From positions 1 to 28,566 of the IMG/VR virus record IMGVR_UViG_3300045972_000096: a DNA stretch of 28,566 nt; one strand, 5' to 3'. The position numbers and the translations under genes were made by a program. Shown here one piece after another: positions 13,214-19,410 of this stretch; the stretch's first letter is position 1, and every line of letters starts with the position of its first letter. The notes beneath the pieces were generated by a model. The model did no database searches. It was not told the DNA's origin and saw only the letters and a program-made list of their open reading frames with translations. The DNA comes from a virus.

Positions 13214-13219
13214 AAGTAT

Positions 13220-13247
13220 TTGACAAATAAAAAAAGTATGATATATT
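13220..13247 (+). promoter_or_regulatory. Promoter for a noncoding RNA stretch
   Basis: TTGACA, 16 bp ending AAGTATGA, TATATT. About 340 bases without a coding frame follow before tRNA-Asn. Confidence 0.7.
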
Positions 13248-13253
13248 TGTTAA

Positions 13254-13447
13254 TGGTTGGGTACTCAAGAGGAGTGCTTGTAAAACCTCACAAGGTTTCC
13301 GATAGTTTGACTGACATCATGCACCTGACTCCTTGCTAGAGCAAGTGGATGAAAACTCCCTAAGAAAAAGCCAACATTACTATTAAGGTGAGGGTCTTCC
13401 TGTTATACTAGTTACATGGAAGATAGAGTTAGTCAGTCAATTTTTTA
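13254..13447 (+). ncRNA. Structured RNA candidate with own promoter and terminator-like end
   Basis: Starts just after the promoter at 13220. Helices: GTACTC/GAGTGC (13261-13277), CTTGT/ACAAG (13278-13295), CTTGC-TAGA-GCAAG (13333-13346), TCTTCC/GGAAGA, and a long-range 9-bp pairing TTGACTGAC (13307-13315) with GTCAGTCAA (13432-13440) followed by TTTTTT. No coding frame, tRNA or known ribozyme core recognised. Confidence 0.5.
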
Positions 13448-13448
13448 G

Positions 13449-13592
13449 ACAGGTCTGGGCAAAGAGTAAGAGGAAGGAATATATTCATATAGAGACCATA
13501 GACAATGAGCTATAACACTAATATGATATACCTCTGAAATTAACGTGTACCTGAGAGTGTGCCAAACTCTCCTTGGTCTAATAAAAATTATA
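13449..13592 (+). other. Spacer with hairpins, no gene seen
   Basis: Between the structured RNA and tRNA-Asn. AGACCA (13492) can pair with TGGTCT (13574), and AGAGT/ACTCT closes a 7-nt loop GTGCCAA like a T-arm. It may be a decayed tRNA; I cannot fold a full cloverleaf. Confidence 0.35.
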
Positions 13593-13593
13593 T

Positions 13594-13662
13594 TCCAGTA
13601 TCTTCAAGGTGAAGTCCGACACTGTTAATGTCGTAAGAGAGGTTCGATGCCTCTTGCTGGAG
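13594..13662 (+). tRNA. tRNA-Asn (GUU)
   Basis: Acceptor TCCAGTA/TGCTGGA, very short D-loop (CTTC AAGGT GAAG), anticodon stem CGACA/TGTCG with loop CTGTTAA, T-arm AGAGG/CCTCT with TTCGATG, discriminator G, encoded CCA. Confidence 0.87.
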
Positions 13663-13755
13663 CCATCAAGAGTTAAACAATGTGGGTGACAATAGCAGAA
13701 TCAGTGTAGGTGGTCATACACCTTAGCTAAGAAGCAACGATAACCCATTTTTATT

Positions 13756-13837
13756 GGATGATTAGTCTAATGGTAAGACAGCAGACTGTAAATCTGCCAC
13801 TCATAGAGTATTGGTGGTTCAAATCCATCATCATCCA
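13756..13837 (+). tRNA. tRNA-Tyr (GUA), canonical
   Basis: Acceptor GGATGAT/ATCATCC, D-arm GTCT AATGGTA AGAC, anticodon stem GCAGA/TCTGC with loop CTGTAAA, variable arm ACTC-ATA-GAGT, T-arm GGTGG/CCATC with TTCAAAT. Clean in every position, unlike the copy at 10936. Confidence 0.92.
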
Positions 13838-13852
13838 CAAGGAGAACAAAAT

Positions 13853-14494
13853 ATGACAAATCCATTTCTTTCAGCAGCAAAGTTATTTGGTTATGTAGAA
13901 CCAATGCCAATGACCCATTGGCAGGATAAGGTTGTTGAATTTGCTACTACTAAGTATGAAAAGAATCAAGTTATGTTCATGGGTGATTCAATCACTGAAG
14001 GTTGGGCATCCACTCAATACCTTAAAGGTTATATAAACTTTGGTGTTGCTGGTGACATGACTAATGGTACACTTGCTCTTATGAATCTGGTAGAGAAAGT
14101 AGAACCTAAAAAGGTTATTGTCAACATTGGTACTAATGATATTGGGTTTAATATTCCTCAAGCAACTACTGAAGCTAACTATCGTAAATTAACAATGAGA
14201 CTTGGTAACAAGGTTGGAGCAGAGAATGTTGTTTGTTGTGCTATCAGACCTATAAACAATATGTTGCCTATGGCACGTAATAGAAACAATGTCATTATCA
14301 AAAGCTACAATGGTATGATTAAAAACATTTGTACAGCAAATGGATATATCTTTGAGCCTGAAACATATCCTTGTCATAATATTGTTACTATGGGAATGGA
14401 TTTTTTGAATCCCTACCATACTGTAGATGGACTTCATTTAAGTCCTCTAGGATATCAGAAAGAGTTTGAAATCATACAAAAATATTTGGTATAG
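13853..14494 (+). CDS. SGNH/GDSL-family hydrolase
   Basis: Start chosen at 13853, after CAAGGAGAACAAAAT; a longer frame would begin inside tRNA-Tyr. 213 residues. SGNH blocks are clear: block I MGDSITEGW with nucleophile S46, block II GVAGD near 64-68, block III IGTND with N95, block V DGLHLSP with D192 and H195. Enzymes of this type hydrolyse esters of lipids or sugars; phage members may deacetylate surface polysaccharide. No signal peptide, so it acts in the cytoplasm or in the virion. It sits within the tRNA array. Confidence 0.88.
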   Translation: MTNPFLSAAKLFGYVEPMPMTHWQDKVVEFATTKYEKNQVMFMGDSITEGWASTQYLKGYINFGVAGDMTNGTLALMNLVEKVEPKKVIVNIGTNDIGFNIPQATTEANYRKLTMRLGNKVGAENVVCCAIRPINNMLPMARNRNNVIIKSYNGMIKNICTANGYIFEPETYPCHNIVTMGMDFLNPYHTVDGLHLSPLGYQKEFEIIQKYLV

Positions 14495-14566
14495 TCCAGC
14501 CTAGCTCTAACCGACAGCATGAGGATTCCTGAAGGTATTCTAGAACACATCAGGATTAACTGGACA
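14494..14566 (+). other. Nested hairpin element between genes
   Basis: GTCCAG/CTGGAC encloses TCCTGA/TCAGGA and a CTC/GAG arm whose loop contains ACAGCAT, like the D-loop of the odd tRNA-Ile at 12646. Size fits a tRNA but no T-arm forms. Probably a degenerate tRNA. Confidence 0.35.
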
Positions 14567-14576
14567 CTCTTAACAT

Positions 14577-14647
14577 ACTCCATTAACTTAATAGTAAAGT
14601 AATCACCTTATAAGTGATAATCACAGGAGCATAACCTGTATGGGGTA
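14577..14647 (+). tRNA. tRNA-Ile (UAU), noncanonical loops
   Basis: Acceptor ACTCCAT/ATGGGGT, D stem ACTT/AAGT with loop AATAGTA, anticodon stem ATCAC/GTGAT with loop CTTATAA (U33 kept), T stem ACAGG/CCTGT with loop AGCATAA. Neither the D-loop GG nor the T-loop TTC is present. Confidence 0.75.
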
Positions 14648-14667
14648 CAAACTAACAGGAGGATACA

Positions 14668-15777
14668 ATGGCAGACATCACCCTAACTGATGAACAGGGA
14701 ATGGCAGTAACATTGATTAAAGAATGGTTTAGTGATAAGTTTGCAGCAAAAACACCTTTTATATTAGCTGGTTTAGCAGGAACAGGTAAGTCAACAATAG
14801 TACCATATATCATTGATGACTTAGGTTTACAAGATAATGAAGTTTGTTATTGTGCCTTCACTGGCAAAGCTGCTATGGTACTCAGACAAAAAGGATTACC
14901 AGCAACAACAATTCATTCTTTGATTTATAAACCTTTAGTGTCTAAAGATAAAAATGGTGTAGAGACTGTTAGGTTTATAAAGAATCTTCCTGAAGATATG
15001 CCACTTGATATTTGTTTGATTGTTGTAGATGAAGCTTCAATGGTAGGAGAAGTATTAAAGAAGGACTTGGAATCTTTTGGTATACCAGTTTTATATGTTG
15101 GTGACCACGGACAGCTACCACCAGTGTCAAGAGACCAAATCAATCTGATGCTCAATCCTAATTATAGATTAGAAACAATCCATAGACAAGCTCTGGACAA
15201 TCCTATCATATGGGTTGCCAACCAAGCAAGACTTGGAAAGAGTATTAAGTATGGAAGTTATGGTACTACAGTACAAAAGATAACAGATAGAAAGGTTTCA
15301 TTAGACCTGATGAAACTTGCATCTCAAATCTTATGTGGTAAAAATAGAACAAGAACTAGTTTGAACAATCAGATTAGGACTTCCAAGGGAATGAAGCTTG
15401 GATTACCAATGCCATCTGATAAGTTGATATGCCTAAAGAATAACAACATGAATGGTCTTATCAATGGGATGACAGGTGAATGTATGTCCTATGAAGAAAA
15501 GACCTCCAAATTGAGTTTTAGGAGTGATGAAGGGTATGAATGGCTCAGTGTGAAGATAGATGATAATATCTTCAGAGGTGAAGAGCCAAAGAAGTATGAT
15601 AAAGAGATTGAACAGTTTGATTTTGGTTATGCTATAACAGTACATAAAAGTCAAGGTAGTCAGTTTCAAAGAGTACTATTGTTTGAAGAATATCTTGGTA
15701 GAGGTGCTGACCATAACAAATGGTTATATACAGCAGTCACCAGAGCAGTTGATAAACTTATTATAGTGGGAGCTTAA
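14668..15777 (+). CDS. dda: Dda-like SF1B DNA helicase
   Basis: T4 Dda is a 5'-3' helicase acting at replication start and in removing bound proteins. This protein is 369 aa (T4: 439). Walker A GLAGTGKS is at 35-42, motif Ia CAFTGKAA, motif II VVDEAS at 119-124, motif III GDHGQLPPV near 145-153, motif V/VI AITVHKSQG and LYTAVTRA near the C-terminus. AGGAGGATACA precedes the ATG. It is separated from the leftward replication operon by about 9 kb and is embedded in the tRNA array. Confidence 0.92.
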   Translation: MADITLTDEQGMAVTLIKEWFSDKFAAKTPFILAGLAGTGKSTIVPYIIDDLGLQDNEVCYCAFTGKAAMVLRQKGLPATTIHSLIYKPLVSKDKNGVETVRFIKNLPEDMPLDICLIVVDEASMVGEVLKKDLESFGIPVLYVGDHGQLPPVSRDQINLMLNPNYRLETIHRQALDNPIIWVANQARLGKSIKYGSYGTTVQKITDRKVSLDLMKLASQILCGKNRTRTSLNNQIRTSKGMKLGLPMPSDKLICLKNNNMNGLINGMTGECMSYEEKTSKLSFRSDEGYEWLSVKIDDNIFRGEEPKKYDKEIEQFDFGYAITVHKSQGSQFQRVLLFEEYLGRGADHNKWLYTAVTRAVDKLIIVGA

Positions 15778-15779
15778 AG

Positions 15780-16046
15780 ATGGTAACAATGCATGATGTG
15801 ACTACTAATACCTCTCCTACAAACAGAGTGAGAGTATTAGTGATAGATGATGGTGGTACTGCTTATGCTACTGCTGCTACACTGAACAAATTAGGATATG
15901 ATGTAGAAATTCAATCTGAACCAGTTGCTTATATCAAAGCTCCAACCTATGATGATTGTAGAGCATATATGGACAAAGTAAAGGATTGGGAAGTCAATGA
16001 TGTTAGAAGTGGTTGGAAACACAAGAGAAAAAATAAAAAGCATTGA
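15780..16046 (+). CDS. Hypothetical 88-residue protein
   Basis: Starts two bases after the dda stop, with GGGAG upstream. Contains VRVLVIDDGGTAYATAATLNKL, which looks like one beta-alpha unit, and a very basic C-terminus (WKHKRKNKKH). Unrecognised; co-translated with dda. Confidence 0.65.
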   Translation: MVTMHDVTTNTSPTNRVRVLVIDDGGTAYATAATLNKLGYDVEIQSEPVAYIKAPTYDDCRAYMDKVKDWEVNDVRSGWKHKRKNKKH

Positions 16047-16061
16047 TGTGAAAATAAATGC

Positions 16062-16090
16062 TTGACAAACAGAATAAGTTGTGGTATAAG
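16062..16090 (+). promoter_or_regulatory. sigma70-type promoter, cassette B
   Basis: TTGACA, 17 bp ending AGTTGTGG, TATAAG, matching the cassette A promoter at 10338. Confidence 0.75.
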
Positions 16091-16127
16091 TATAAACATC
16101 TCGTAGTGGTTTTCTTTTTGCCCAGTT

Positions 16128-16155
16128 TGAGAGGTATGACAGTACCTCTCAAATA
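16128..16155 (+). terminator. Hairpin ending the short early RNA of cassette B
   Basis: TTTGAGAGGTA and TACCTCTCAAA pair perfectly (11 bp) and are followed by TAAAAACTTTTTGATTTTT. It lies between the early promoter and the late octamer, so the early RNA would be only about 70 nt. Confidence 0.6.
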
Positions 16156-16171
16156 AAAACTTTTTGATTTT

Positions 16172-16179
16172 TATAAATA
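16172..16179 (+). promoter_or_regulatory. T4-type late promoter TATAAATA, cassette B
   Basis: Exact octamer inside the block shared with cassette A (16149-16186 versus 10475-10511). It precedes the 38-residue ORF. Confidence 0.65.
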
Positions 16180-16208
16180 GAAGTATAGACAATTTTTAGG
16201 AGCTTCAA

Positions 16209-16325
16209 ATGAAGTCATTTACATTTACATTTACAAAATCACATACACAAAAACAGTCATGGACAGATTCCATGAGTGAGTGCCGTGATGCACGTCCTAA
16301 AGGGGATGGGGATAAAAAGATTTAA
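16209..16325 (+). CDS. Tiny ORF of cassette B, 38 residues
   Basis: Starts MKSFTFTFTKSHTQKQSW, with TAGGAG upstream, and is followed by a strong terminator. Ser/Thr and Lys rich, with no family. Its position between a private late promoter and terminator is the same as that of the 35-residue ORF at 10537. Confidence 0.5.
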   Translation: MKSFTFTFTKSHTQKQSWTDSMSECRDARPKGDGDKKI

Positions 16326-16348
16326 TCTAGTAAGAAATAGATTTTTCT

Positions 16349-16381
16349 AAAACCCTCTCCAGAAATGGCAGAGGGTTTTTT
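16349..16381 (+). terminator. Rho-independent terminator, cassette B
   Basis: AAAACCCTCT and AGAGGGTTTT pair around an 11-nt loop, then TT. Similar core (ACCCTCT/AGAGGGT) to the cassette A terminator. Confidence 0.9.
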
Positions 16382-16394
16382 GTTTTAAAGATAT

Positions 16395-16465
16395 GCTGGT
16401 GTAGTTTAACGGAAGAACATCTGACTTTCTATCAGAGAACGAGGGTTCGACACCCTTCACCAGTA
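16395..16465 (+). tRNA. tRNA-Glu (UUC)
   Basis: Acceptor GCTGGTG/CACCAGT, D-arm GTTT AACGGAA GAAC, anticodon stem TCTGA/TCAGA with loop CTTTCTA, T-loop TTCGACA, encoded CCA. Canonical. The 108 bp after it hold two imperfect copies of a GGACTATTA-n-ATGAAA string and no convincing gene. Confidence 0.9.
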
Positions 16466-16573
16466 CCAAACATAATGGTTCATATATGGACTATTATAGA
16501 TGAAAATTGAGTTAATGTACCATATAAGGACTATTACAATGAAACGAAAACAGAAAGTACGAAAACAGAATAT

Positions 16574-16647
16574 GGGGGTATAACTCAATTGGAAGAGTAA
16601 CTGGCTCTTAACCAGTAAGTTGCAAGGTTCAAGTCCTGCTGCCCCTA
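16574..16647 (+). tRNA. tRNA-Lys (CUU)
   Basis: Acceptor GGGGGTA/TGCCCCT, D-arm ACTC AATTGGAA GAGT, anticodon stem ACTGG/CCAGT with loop CTCTTAA, T-loop TTCAAGT with a bulged A in the T stem, encoded CCA. Confidence 0.88.
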
Positions 16648-16652
16648 CCAAT

Positions 16653-16726
16653 GGACATGTAGTGTCAATGGTTAGCACAGCAGACTTTTAATCTGCCAAG
16701 TCTCAGTTCAAATCTGAGTATGTCCA
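16653..16726 (+). tRNA. tRNA-Lys (UUU)
   Basis: Acceptor GGACATG/TATGTCC, D-arm GTGT/GCAC with GG, anticodon stem GCAGA/TCTGC with loop CTTTTAA, T-arm CTCAG/CTGAG with TTCAAAT, encoded CCA. Canonical. Confidence 0.92.
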
Positions 16727-16745
16727 CCAAAATATAAGGAGTACT

Positions 16746-16889
16746 ATGACAGATGCATTAGATAAAGCAGTAGAATATTATTTTCTAACTCCTGAAGCTA
16801 TGCAACTAATTAACAAAAGAAAAGAGGAAGTAGATAATAAAAAGATAGAAGAAGAGTTTTTACATTCAATCTTTCTTTTAAAACAATAA
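16746..16889 (+). CDS. Small ORF between tRNAs, 47 residues
   Basis: Starts MTDALDKAVEYYFLTPEAMQ after TAAGGAGTACT, a strong site. Helical, highly charged (KRKEEVDNKKIEEEF), ending 5 bp before tRNA-Ser. Unknown function. Confidence 0.6.
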   Translation: MTDALDKAVEYYFLTPEAMQLINKRKEEVDNKKIEEEFLHSIFLLKQ

Positions 16890-16894
16890 AATAT

Positions 16895-16978
16895 GGAAGA
16901 GTAACCAGACAGGGTTCTGGACTTGCTTGGAAAGCAATGAGATGGTAACACATTGGGTTTCGAATACTCACTTTTCCA
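16895..16978 (+). tRNA. tRNA-Ser (GGA)
   Basis: Acceptor GGAAGAG/CTTTTCC, D-arm CCAG/CTGG with GG, anticodon loop TTGGAAA, long variable arm, T stem TGGGT/ACTCA (T-A at 53-61) with TTCGAAT, encoded CCA. Confidence 0.85.
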
Positions 16979-16989
16979 CCAAAGTAAAT

Positions 16990-17080
16990 GGTAAGCATCT
17001 GGCTGGATGAAGAGCAAGTCTTGAAAACTTGTAGGACAGTCTAAGAAACTGTTTTTAGGGTTCAAGTCCCTAGCTTACCT
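16990..17080 (+). tRNA. tRNA-Ser (UGA)
   Basis: Acceptor GGTAAGC/GCTTACC, anticodon stem CAAGT/ACTTG with loop CTTGAAA, long variable arm ACAGT/ACTGT, T-arm TAGGG/CCCTA with TTCAAGT. Canonical except discriminator T. Confidence 0.9.
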
Positions 17081-17089
17081 CATTAGTAT

Positions 17090-17160
17090 GGCACATTCTT
17101 ATATAGGTATTATCCTTGTCTGTCTAACAAGAGAAGAGGGTTCAAGTCCCTCATGTGCTG
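17090..17160 (+). tRNA. tRNA-Asp (GUC)
   Basis: Acceptor GGCACAT/ATGTGCT, anticodon stem CTTGT/ACAAG with loop CTGTCTA, T-arm GAGGG/CCCTC with TTCAAGT, discriminator G, encoded CCA. The D stem is weak. Confidence 0.88.
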
Positions 17161-17174
17161 CCAATACATGCTAC

Positions 17175-17218
17175 TGTTTCATTTTCATAAATACATATAA
17201 ACCAATGGAGATGAAACA
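17175..17218 (+). promoter_or_regulatory. Late promoter inside a start-blocking hairpin (GIY-YIG gene 1)
   Basis: TGTTTCAT (17175-17182) pairs exactly with ATGAAACA (17211-17218), the segment between ribosome binding site and start, including the A of the ATG. CATAAATA (17186-17193), one base off the late octamer, is in the loop. Confidence 0.65.
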
Positions 17219-17904
17219 TGAAAAAATATTTTTTCGTTTATAAAACAACTAGAACAGATGGAAGATATTATTTAGGAATGCATAGTACTTCAGAATTAAA
17301 TGATGGGTATCTTGGTTCTGGTAAGATACTTAAACAATCTATTAAAAAACATGGAGTAGAACAACATACTAGAGAAATTTTGGGTCATGCTTCTTCTATT
17401 GAAGAATTAAAATTATTAGAGCAAAAAATAATCACAAGAGAACATTTATCCAATCCTTTGTGTATGAACTTAAAACTTGGTGGAGAAGGTGGTTGGGACT
17501 ATATACATATTAATAATTTGCATGATAGAACAGGATTAAAGCATACAGAAGAAGTTAAACAATTAATAAGTGATATGAAAAAAGGTAGAAAAGCTTCAGA
17601 TGAAACTAAACAAAAAATATCTGATAATCATTTTTCAAAAAATAACCCAGACAAGTTTTTAGAGGTAATAACAAAGAATGGTAAGCTACCAAAATCTCAA
17701 TCACATAGAGATAAAATTTCAGCATCAAGAAAAGAAAATAATTTAAGAGGGGAAAATTCTCCCAATTTTGGTTTAAAGAGAGAACGTATCACTTGCCCTT
17801 ATTGTTTAAATACTTATGCAAAACATATAATAAGTAGATTTCATCTTGAAAATTGTAAGAATTACAAAGCACAGAATATACTTACTTCGAAATCAAACTT
17901 TTAA
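17218..17904 (+). CDS. GIY-YIG homing endonuclease (Seg-like)
   Basis: 228 residues. The GIY-YIG core is at the N-terminus: FFVYKTTRTDGRYYLGMHST, then YLGSGKILKQSIKKHG and ELKLLEQKIITRE with the catalytic Glu. NUMOD3-type DNA-binding repeats follow (GLKHTEEVKQLISDMKKG, RKASDETKQKISDNH, a third near 155). The C-terminus has a CxxC...H...C zinc finger (TCPYCLNTYAKH...HLENC). Such enzymes cut related DNA lacking the gene and drive its spread. It is inserted in the tRNA array, with expression probably restricted to late times by the hairpin before it. Confidence 0.88.
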   Translation: MKKYFFVYKTTRTDGRYYLGMHSTSELNDGYLGSGKILKQSIKKHGVEQHTREILGHASSIEELKLLEQKIITREHLSNPLCMNLKLGGEGGWDYIHINNLHDRTGLKHTEEVKQLISDMKKGRKASDETKQKISDNHFSKNNPDKFLEVITKNGKLPKSQSHRDKISASRKENNLRGENSPNFGLKRERITCPYCLNTYAKHIISRFHLENCKNYKAQNILTSKSNF

Positions 17905-17948
17905 TTTGACATGTAACACAAGTATCTTCGTTTTTCTTTGTAATCTTT

Positions 17949-18021
17949 GCACACTTAGTTCAGTAGTAAGAACAATCCTTTGGTATAGGATATGTCAGGA
18001 GTTAGAATCTCCTAGTGTGCT
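17949..18021 (+). tRNA. tRNA-Thr (GGU), altered elbow
   Basis: Acceptor GCACACT/AGTGTGC, D-arm GTTC AGTAGTAA GAAC, anticodon stem ATCCT/AGGAT with loop TTGGTAT, T stem AGGAG/CTCCT with T-loop TTAGAAT (A replaces C56), encoded CCA. The D-loop has AG in place of GG. Confidence 0.85.
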
Positions 18022-18059
18022 CCAACTATGTTATTGTGTATTAGATTTACTAGGTTATT

Positions 18060-18132
18060 GTGTAAGAAGGCAATGTGGAAAGCCGTAAGATTGTGGCTCT
18101 TATGTTAGTGGGTTCAACTCCCACCCTACACT
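18060..18132 (+). tRNA. tRNA-His (GUG)
   Basis: Acceptor GTGTAAG/CCTACAC (one mismatch), D stem GGC/GCC, anticodon stem TAAGA/TCTTA with loop TTGTGGC, T-arm GTGGG/CCCAC with TTCAACT, encoded CCA. Discriminator T instead of the usual C. Confidence 0.85.
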
Positions 18133-18199
18133 CCATAATGGAAAGTATAGTTTACATTGATGTATGTTTTTGTAAACAATAAGAAACATAGTTTGCATT

Positions 18200-18285
18200 G
18201 GAAGGTTAAGTAGTTAAGTGACTACAACTGTTTGCTAAACAGATTGCACTTGAAAGAGTGTGGGATGCAAGTTCTCAGCCTTCCT
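18200..18285 (+). tRNA. tRNA-Ser (GCU), altered elbow
   Basis: Acceptor GGAAGGT/GCCTTCC, anticodon loop TTGCTAA, long variable arm CACTT-GAAA-GAGTG, T stem TGGGA/TCTCA with T-loop TGCAAGT (G at 55). D-loop lacks GG (AAG). Encoded CCA. The 65 bp before it hold only a GTTTAC/GTAAAC hairpin. Confidence 0.85.
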
Positions 18286-18296
18286 CCAAATAGTAT

Positions 18297-18372
18297 GCTT
18301 GTTGTGTTCACATGGTTGTGGAAACTGATTGCAAACCAGTTAAAACTTGGGGTTCAAATCCTCCAACAAGCT
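18297..18372 (+). tRNA. tRNA-Cys (GCA)
   Basis: Acceptor GCTTGTT/AACAAGC, anticodon stem ACTGA/CCAGT (A-C at the loop) with loop TTGCAAA, T-loop TTCAAAT, D-loop with GG, encoded CCA. Confidence 0.85.
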
Positions 18373-18384
18373 CCAAAACATTAT

Positions 18385-18455
18385 AGGGGTTTAACATAAA
18401 ATTAATGTGTCAGTCTCTGAAACTGAAAAAGGTGGAGAGTTACCATCAACCCTTG
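18385..18455 (+). tRNA. tRNA-Gln (CUG), noncanonical loops
   Basis: Acceptor AGGGGTT/AACCCTT, D stem ACAT/ATGT with loop AAAATTA, anticodon stem TCAGT/ACTGA with loop CTCTGAA, T stem GGTGG/CCATC with loop AGAGTTA, encoded CCA. Both elbow motifs are missing. Confidence 0.78.
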
Positions 18456-18469
18456 CCAACAAATAACAT

Positions 18470-18549
18470 AGGGGATTAGCCTAACGGTCAGGCAGCAGAC
18501 TTTGAATCTGTGTCGAAAGACTATGTTGGTTCGAATCCAACATCCTCTT
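18470..18549 (+). tRNA. tRNA with UUG (Gln) anticodon and long variable arm
   Basis: Acceptor AGGGGAT/ATCCTCT, D-arm GCCT AACGGTC AGGC, anticodon stem GCAGA/TCTGT with loop CTTTGAA, T-arm GTTGG/CCAAC with TTCGAAT. The variable region GTCGAAAGACTA forms a GTC-GAAA-GAC arm, normal for Ser, Leu or Tyr but not Gln. Confidence 0.82.
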
Positions 18550-18557
18550 CTGAGAAC

Positions 18558-18599
18558 TTTTTGTACTCTTTTTATAAATACTATAAAGGAGAACAAAAA
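18558..18599 (+). promoter_or_regulatory. Late promoter inside an RBS-blocking hairpin (GIY-YIG gene 2)
   Basis: TTTTTGTACTC (18558-18568) pairs with GAGAACAAAAA (18589-18599) except one A-A mismatch, covering part of the AAAGGAG site up to the ATG. TATAAATA (18573-18580) is in the loop. Confidence 0.68.
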
Positions 18600-19267
18600 T
18601 GAGAAAAGAAAAACTGTTTCATTATATCTATAAAATTACTAGACATGATGGTAAATATTATATTGGTATGCACTCTACAGACAATATCAATGATGAATAT
18701 TTTGGTTCTGGTAAACGTCTTTGGTATTCTATTAAAAAACATGGTAAAGATAAACATACCAAAGAGATAGTTGAGTTTTGTCCTGAAAGAAACTTTCTCA
18801 GAGAACGAGAAAAAATATTTGTCAATATTTCAACACTATCAGACCAAATGTGTTTAAATTTAATAACTGGTGGTACAGGGTTTGATGGTATAAACATTTC
18901 ACCAGAACTACAGGGATTGGGTCGAATGAAACATTTGACCCTTTTAAAGGAAGATTTAACATATAGAAAAAAGTACCAAGATACTATGAGAGAGTCTAAA
19001 AAAGAATTGATGAAAGAATTTTATAAATTAGGAGTAGCAGCAAATAAAATTAAAAATCCAAATGGAACCTTTAATGGAAAACGACATACAGAGGAATCCA
19101 AAAAGAAGATTGGTGAGGTTACTTCTAAGTTAACAGGGGAGAAAAATTCACAATTTGGAACCTGCTGGATAACCAAGAATGGGCTAAATAGAAAGATTAA
19201 AATAGAAGAATTGAGTATATGGGAGTTAGAAGGATGGAACAGAGGTAGAAAAGGAAATAACAAATGA
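18599..19267 (+). CDS. GIY-YIG homing endonuclease 2
   Basis: 222 residues, homologous to the enzyme at 17218: FHYIYKITRHDGKYYIGMHS, YFGSGKRLWYSIKKHGKD, FLREREKIFV, then LNLITGGTG. A single NUMOD3-like motif (GKRHTEESKKKIGEVTSKLT) lies near residue 160, and no C-terminal zinc finger is present. It is the second copy of the family in the array, so the cluster is a repeated target for mobile endonucleases. Overlaps the next small gene by 4 bp. Confidence 0.88.
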   Translation: MRKEKLFHYIYKITRHDGKYYIGMHSTDNINDEYFGSGKRLWYSIKKHGKDKHTKEIVEFCPERNFLREREKIFVNISTLSDQMCLNLITGGTGFDGINISPELQGLGRMKHLTLLKEDLTYRKKYQDTMRESKKELMKEFYKLGVAANKIKNPNGTFNGKRHTEESKKKIGEVTSKLTGEKNSQFGTCWITKNGLNRKIKIEELSIWELEGWNRGRKGNNK

Positions 19268-19410
19268 AAGTAGAAGACATATTAAAAAGCTTGACAAAAG
19301 ATGAAAGATTTGATAAGATGGTTTGGGTTGGAAAGAACTATTCCATCAGAGACTTAAAGAATGACTTGAAAGAACTGGAGAAAACTAATGAAGCTGATAG
19401 AAAAGATTAG
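19264..19410 (+). CDS. Small protein, 48 residues
   Basis: Starts MKVEDILKSLTKDERFDKMV after AAGGAAATAACAA and overlaps the YqeY-domain gene by 23 bp. Acidic/basic helical peptide with no family. A TTGACA-17-TAAGAT string at 19292-19320 within it could be a promoter for the downstream gene. Confidence 0.55.
   Translation: MKVEDILKSLTKDERFDKMVWVGKNYSIRDLKNDLKELEKTNEADRKD

Noticed and set aside
13254-13447. Group I intron
   Set aside because: No convincing P3/P7 core and no split gene on either side.
16500-16581. 27-codon frame before tRNA-Lys
   Set aside because: No good ribosome binding site and it ends inside the tRNA; the repeated GGACTATTA string is noted only.
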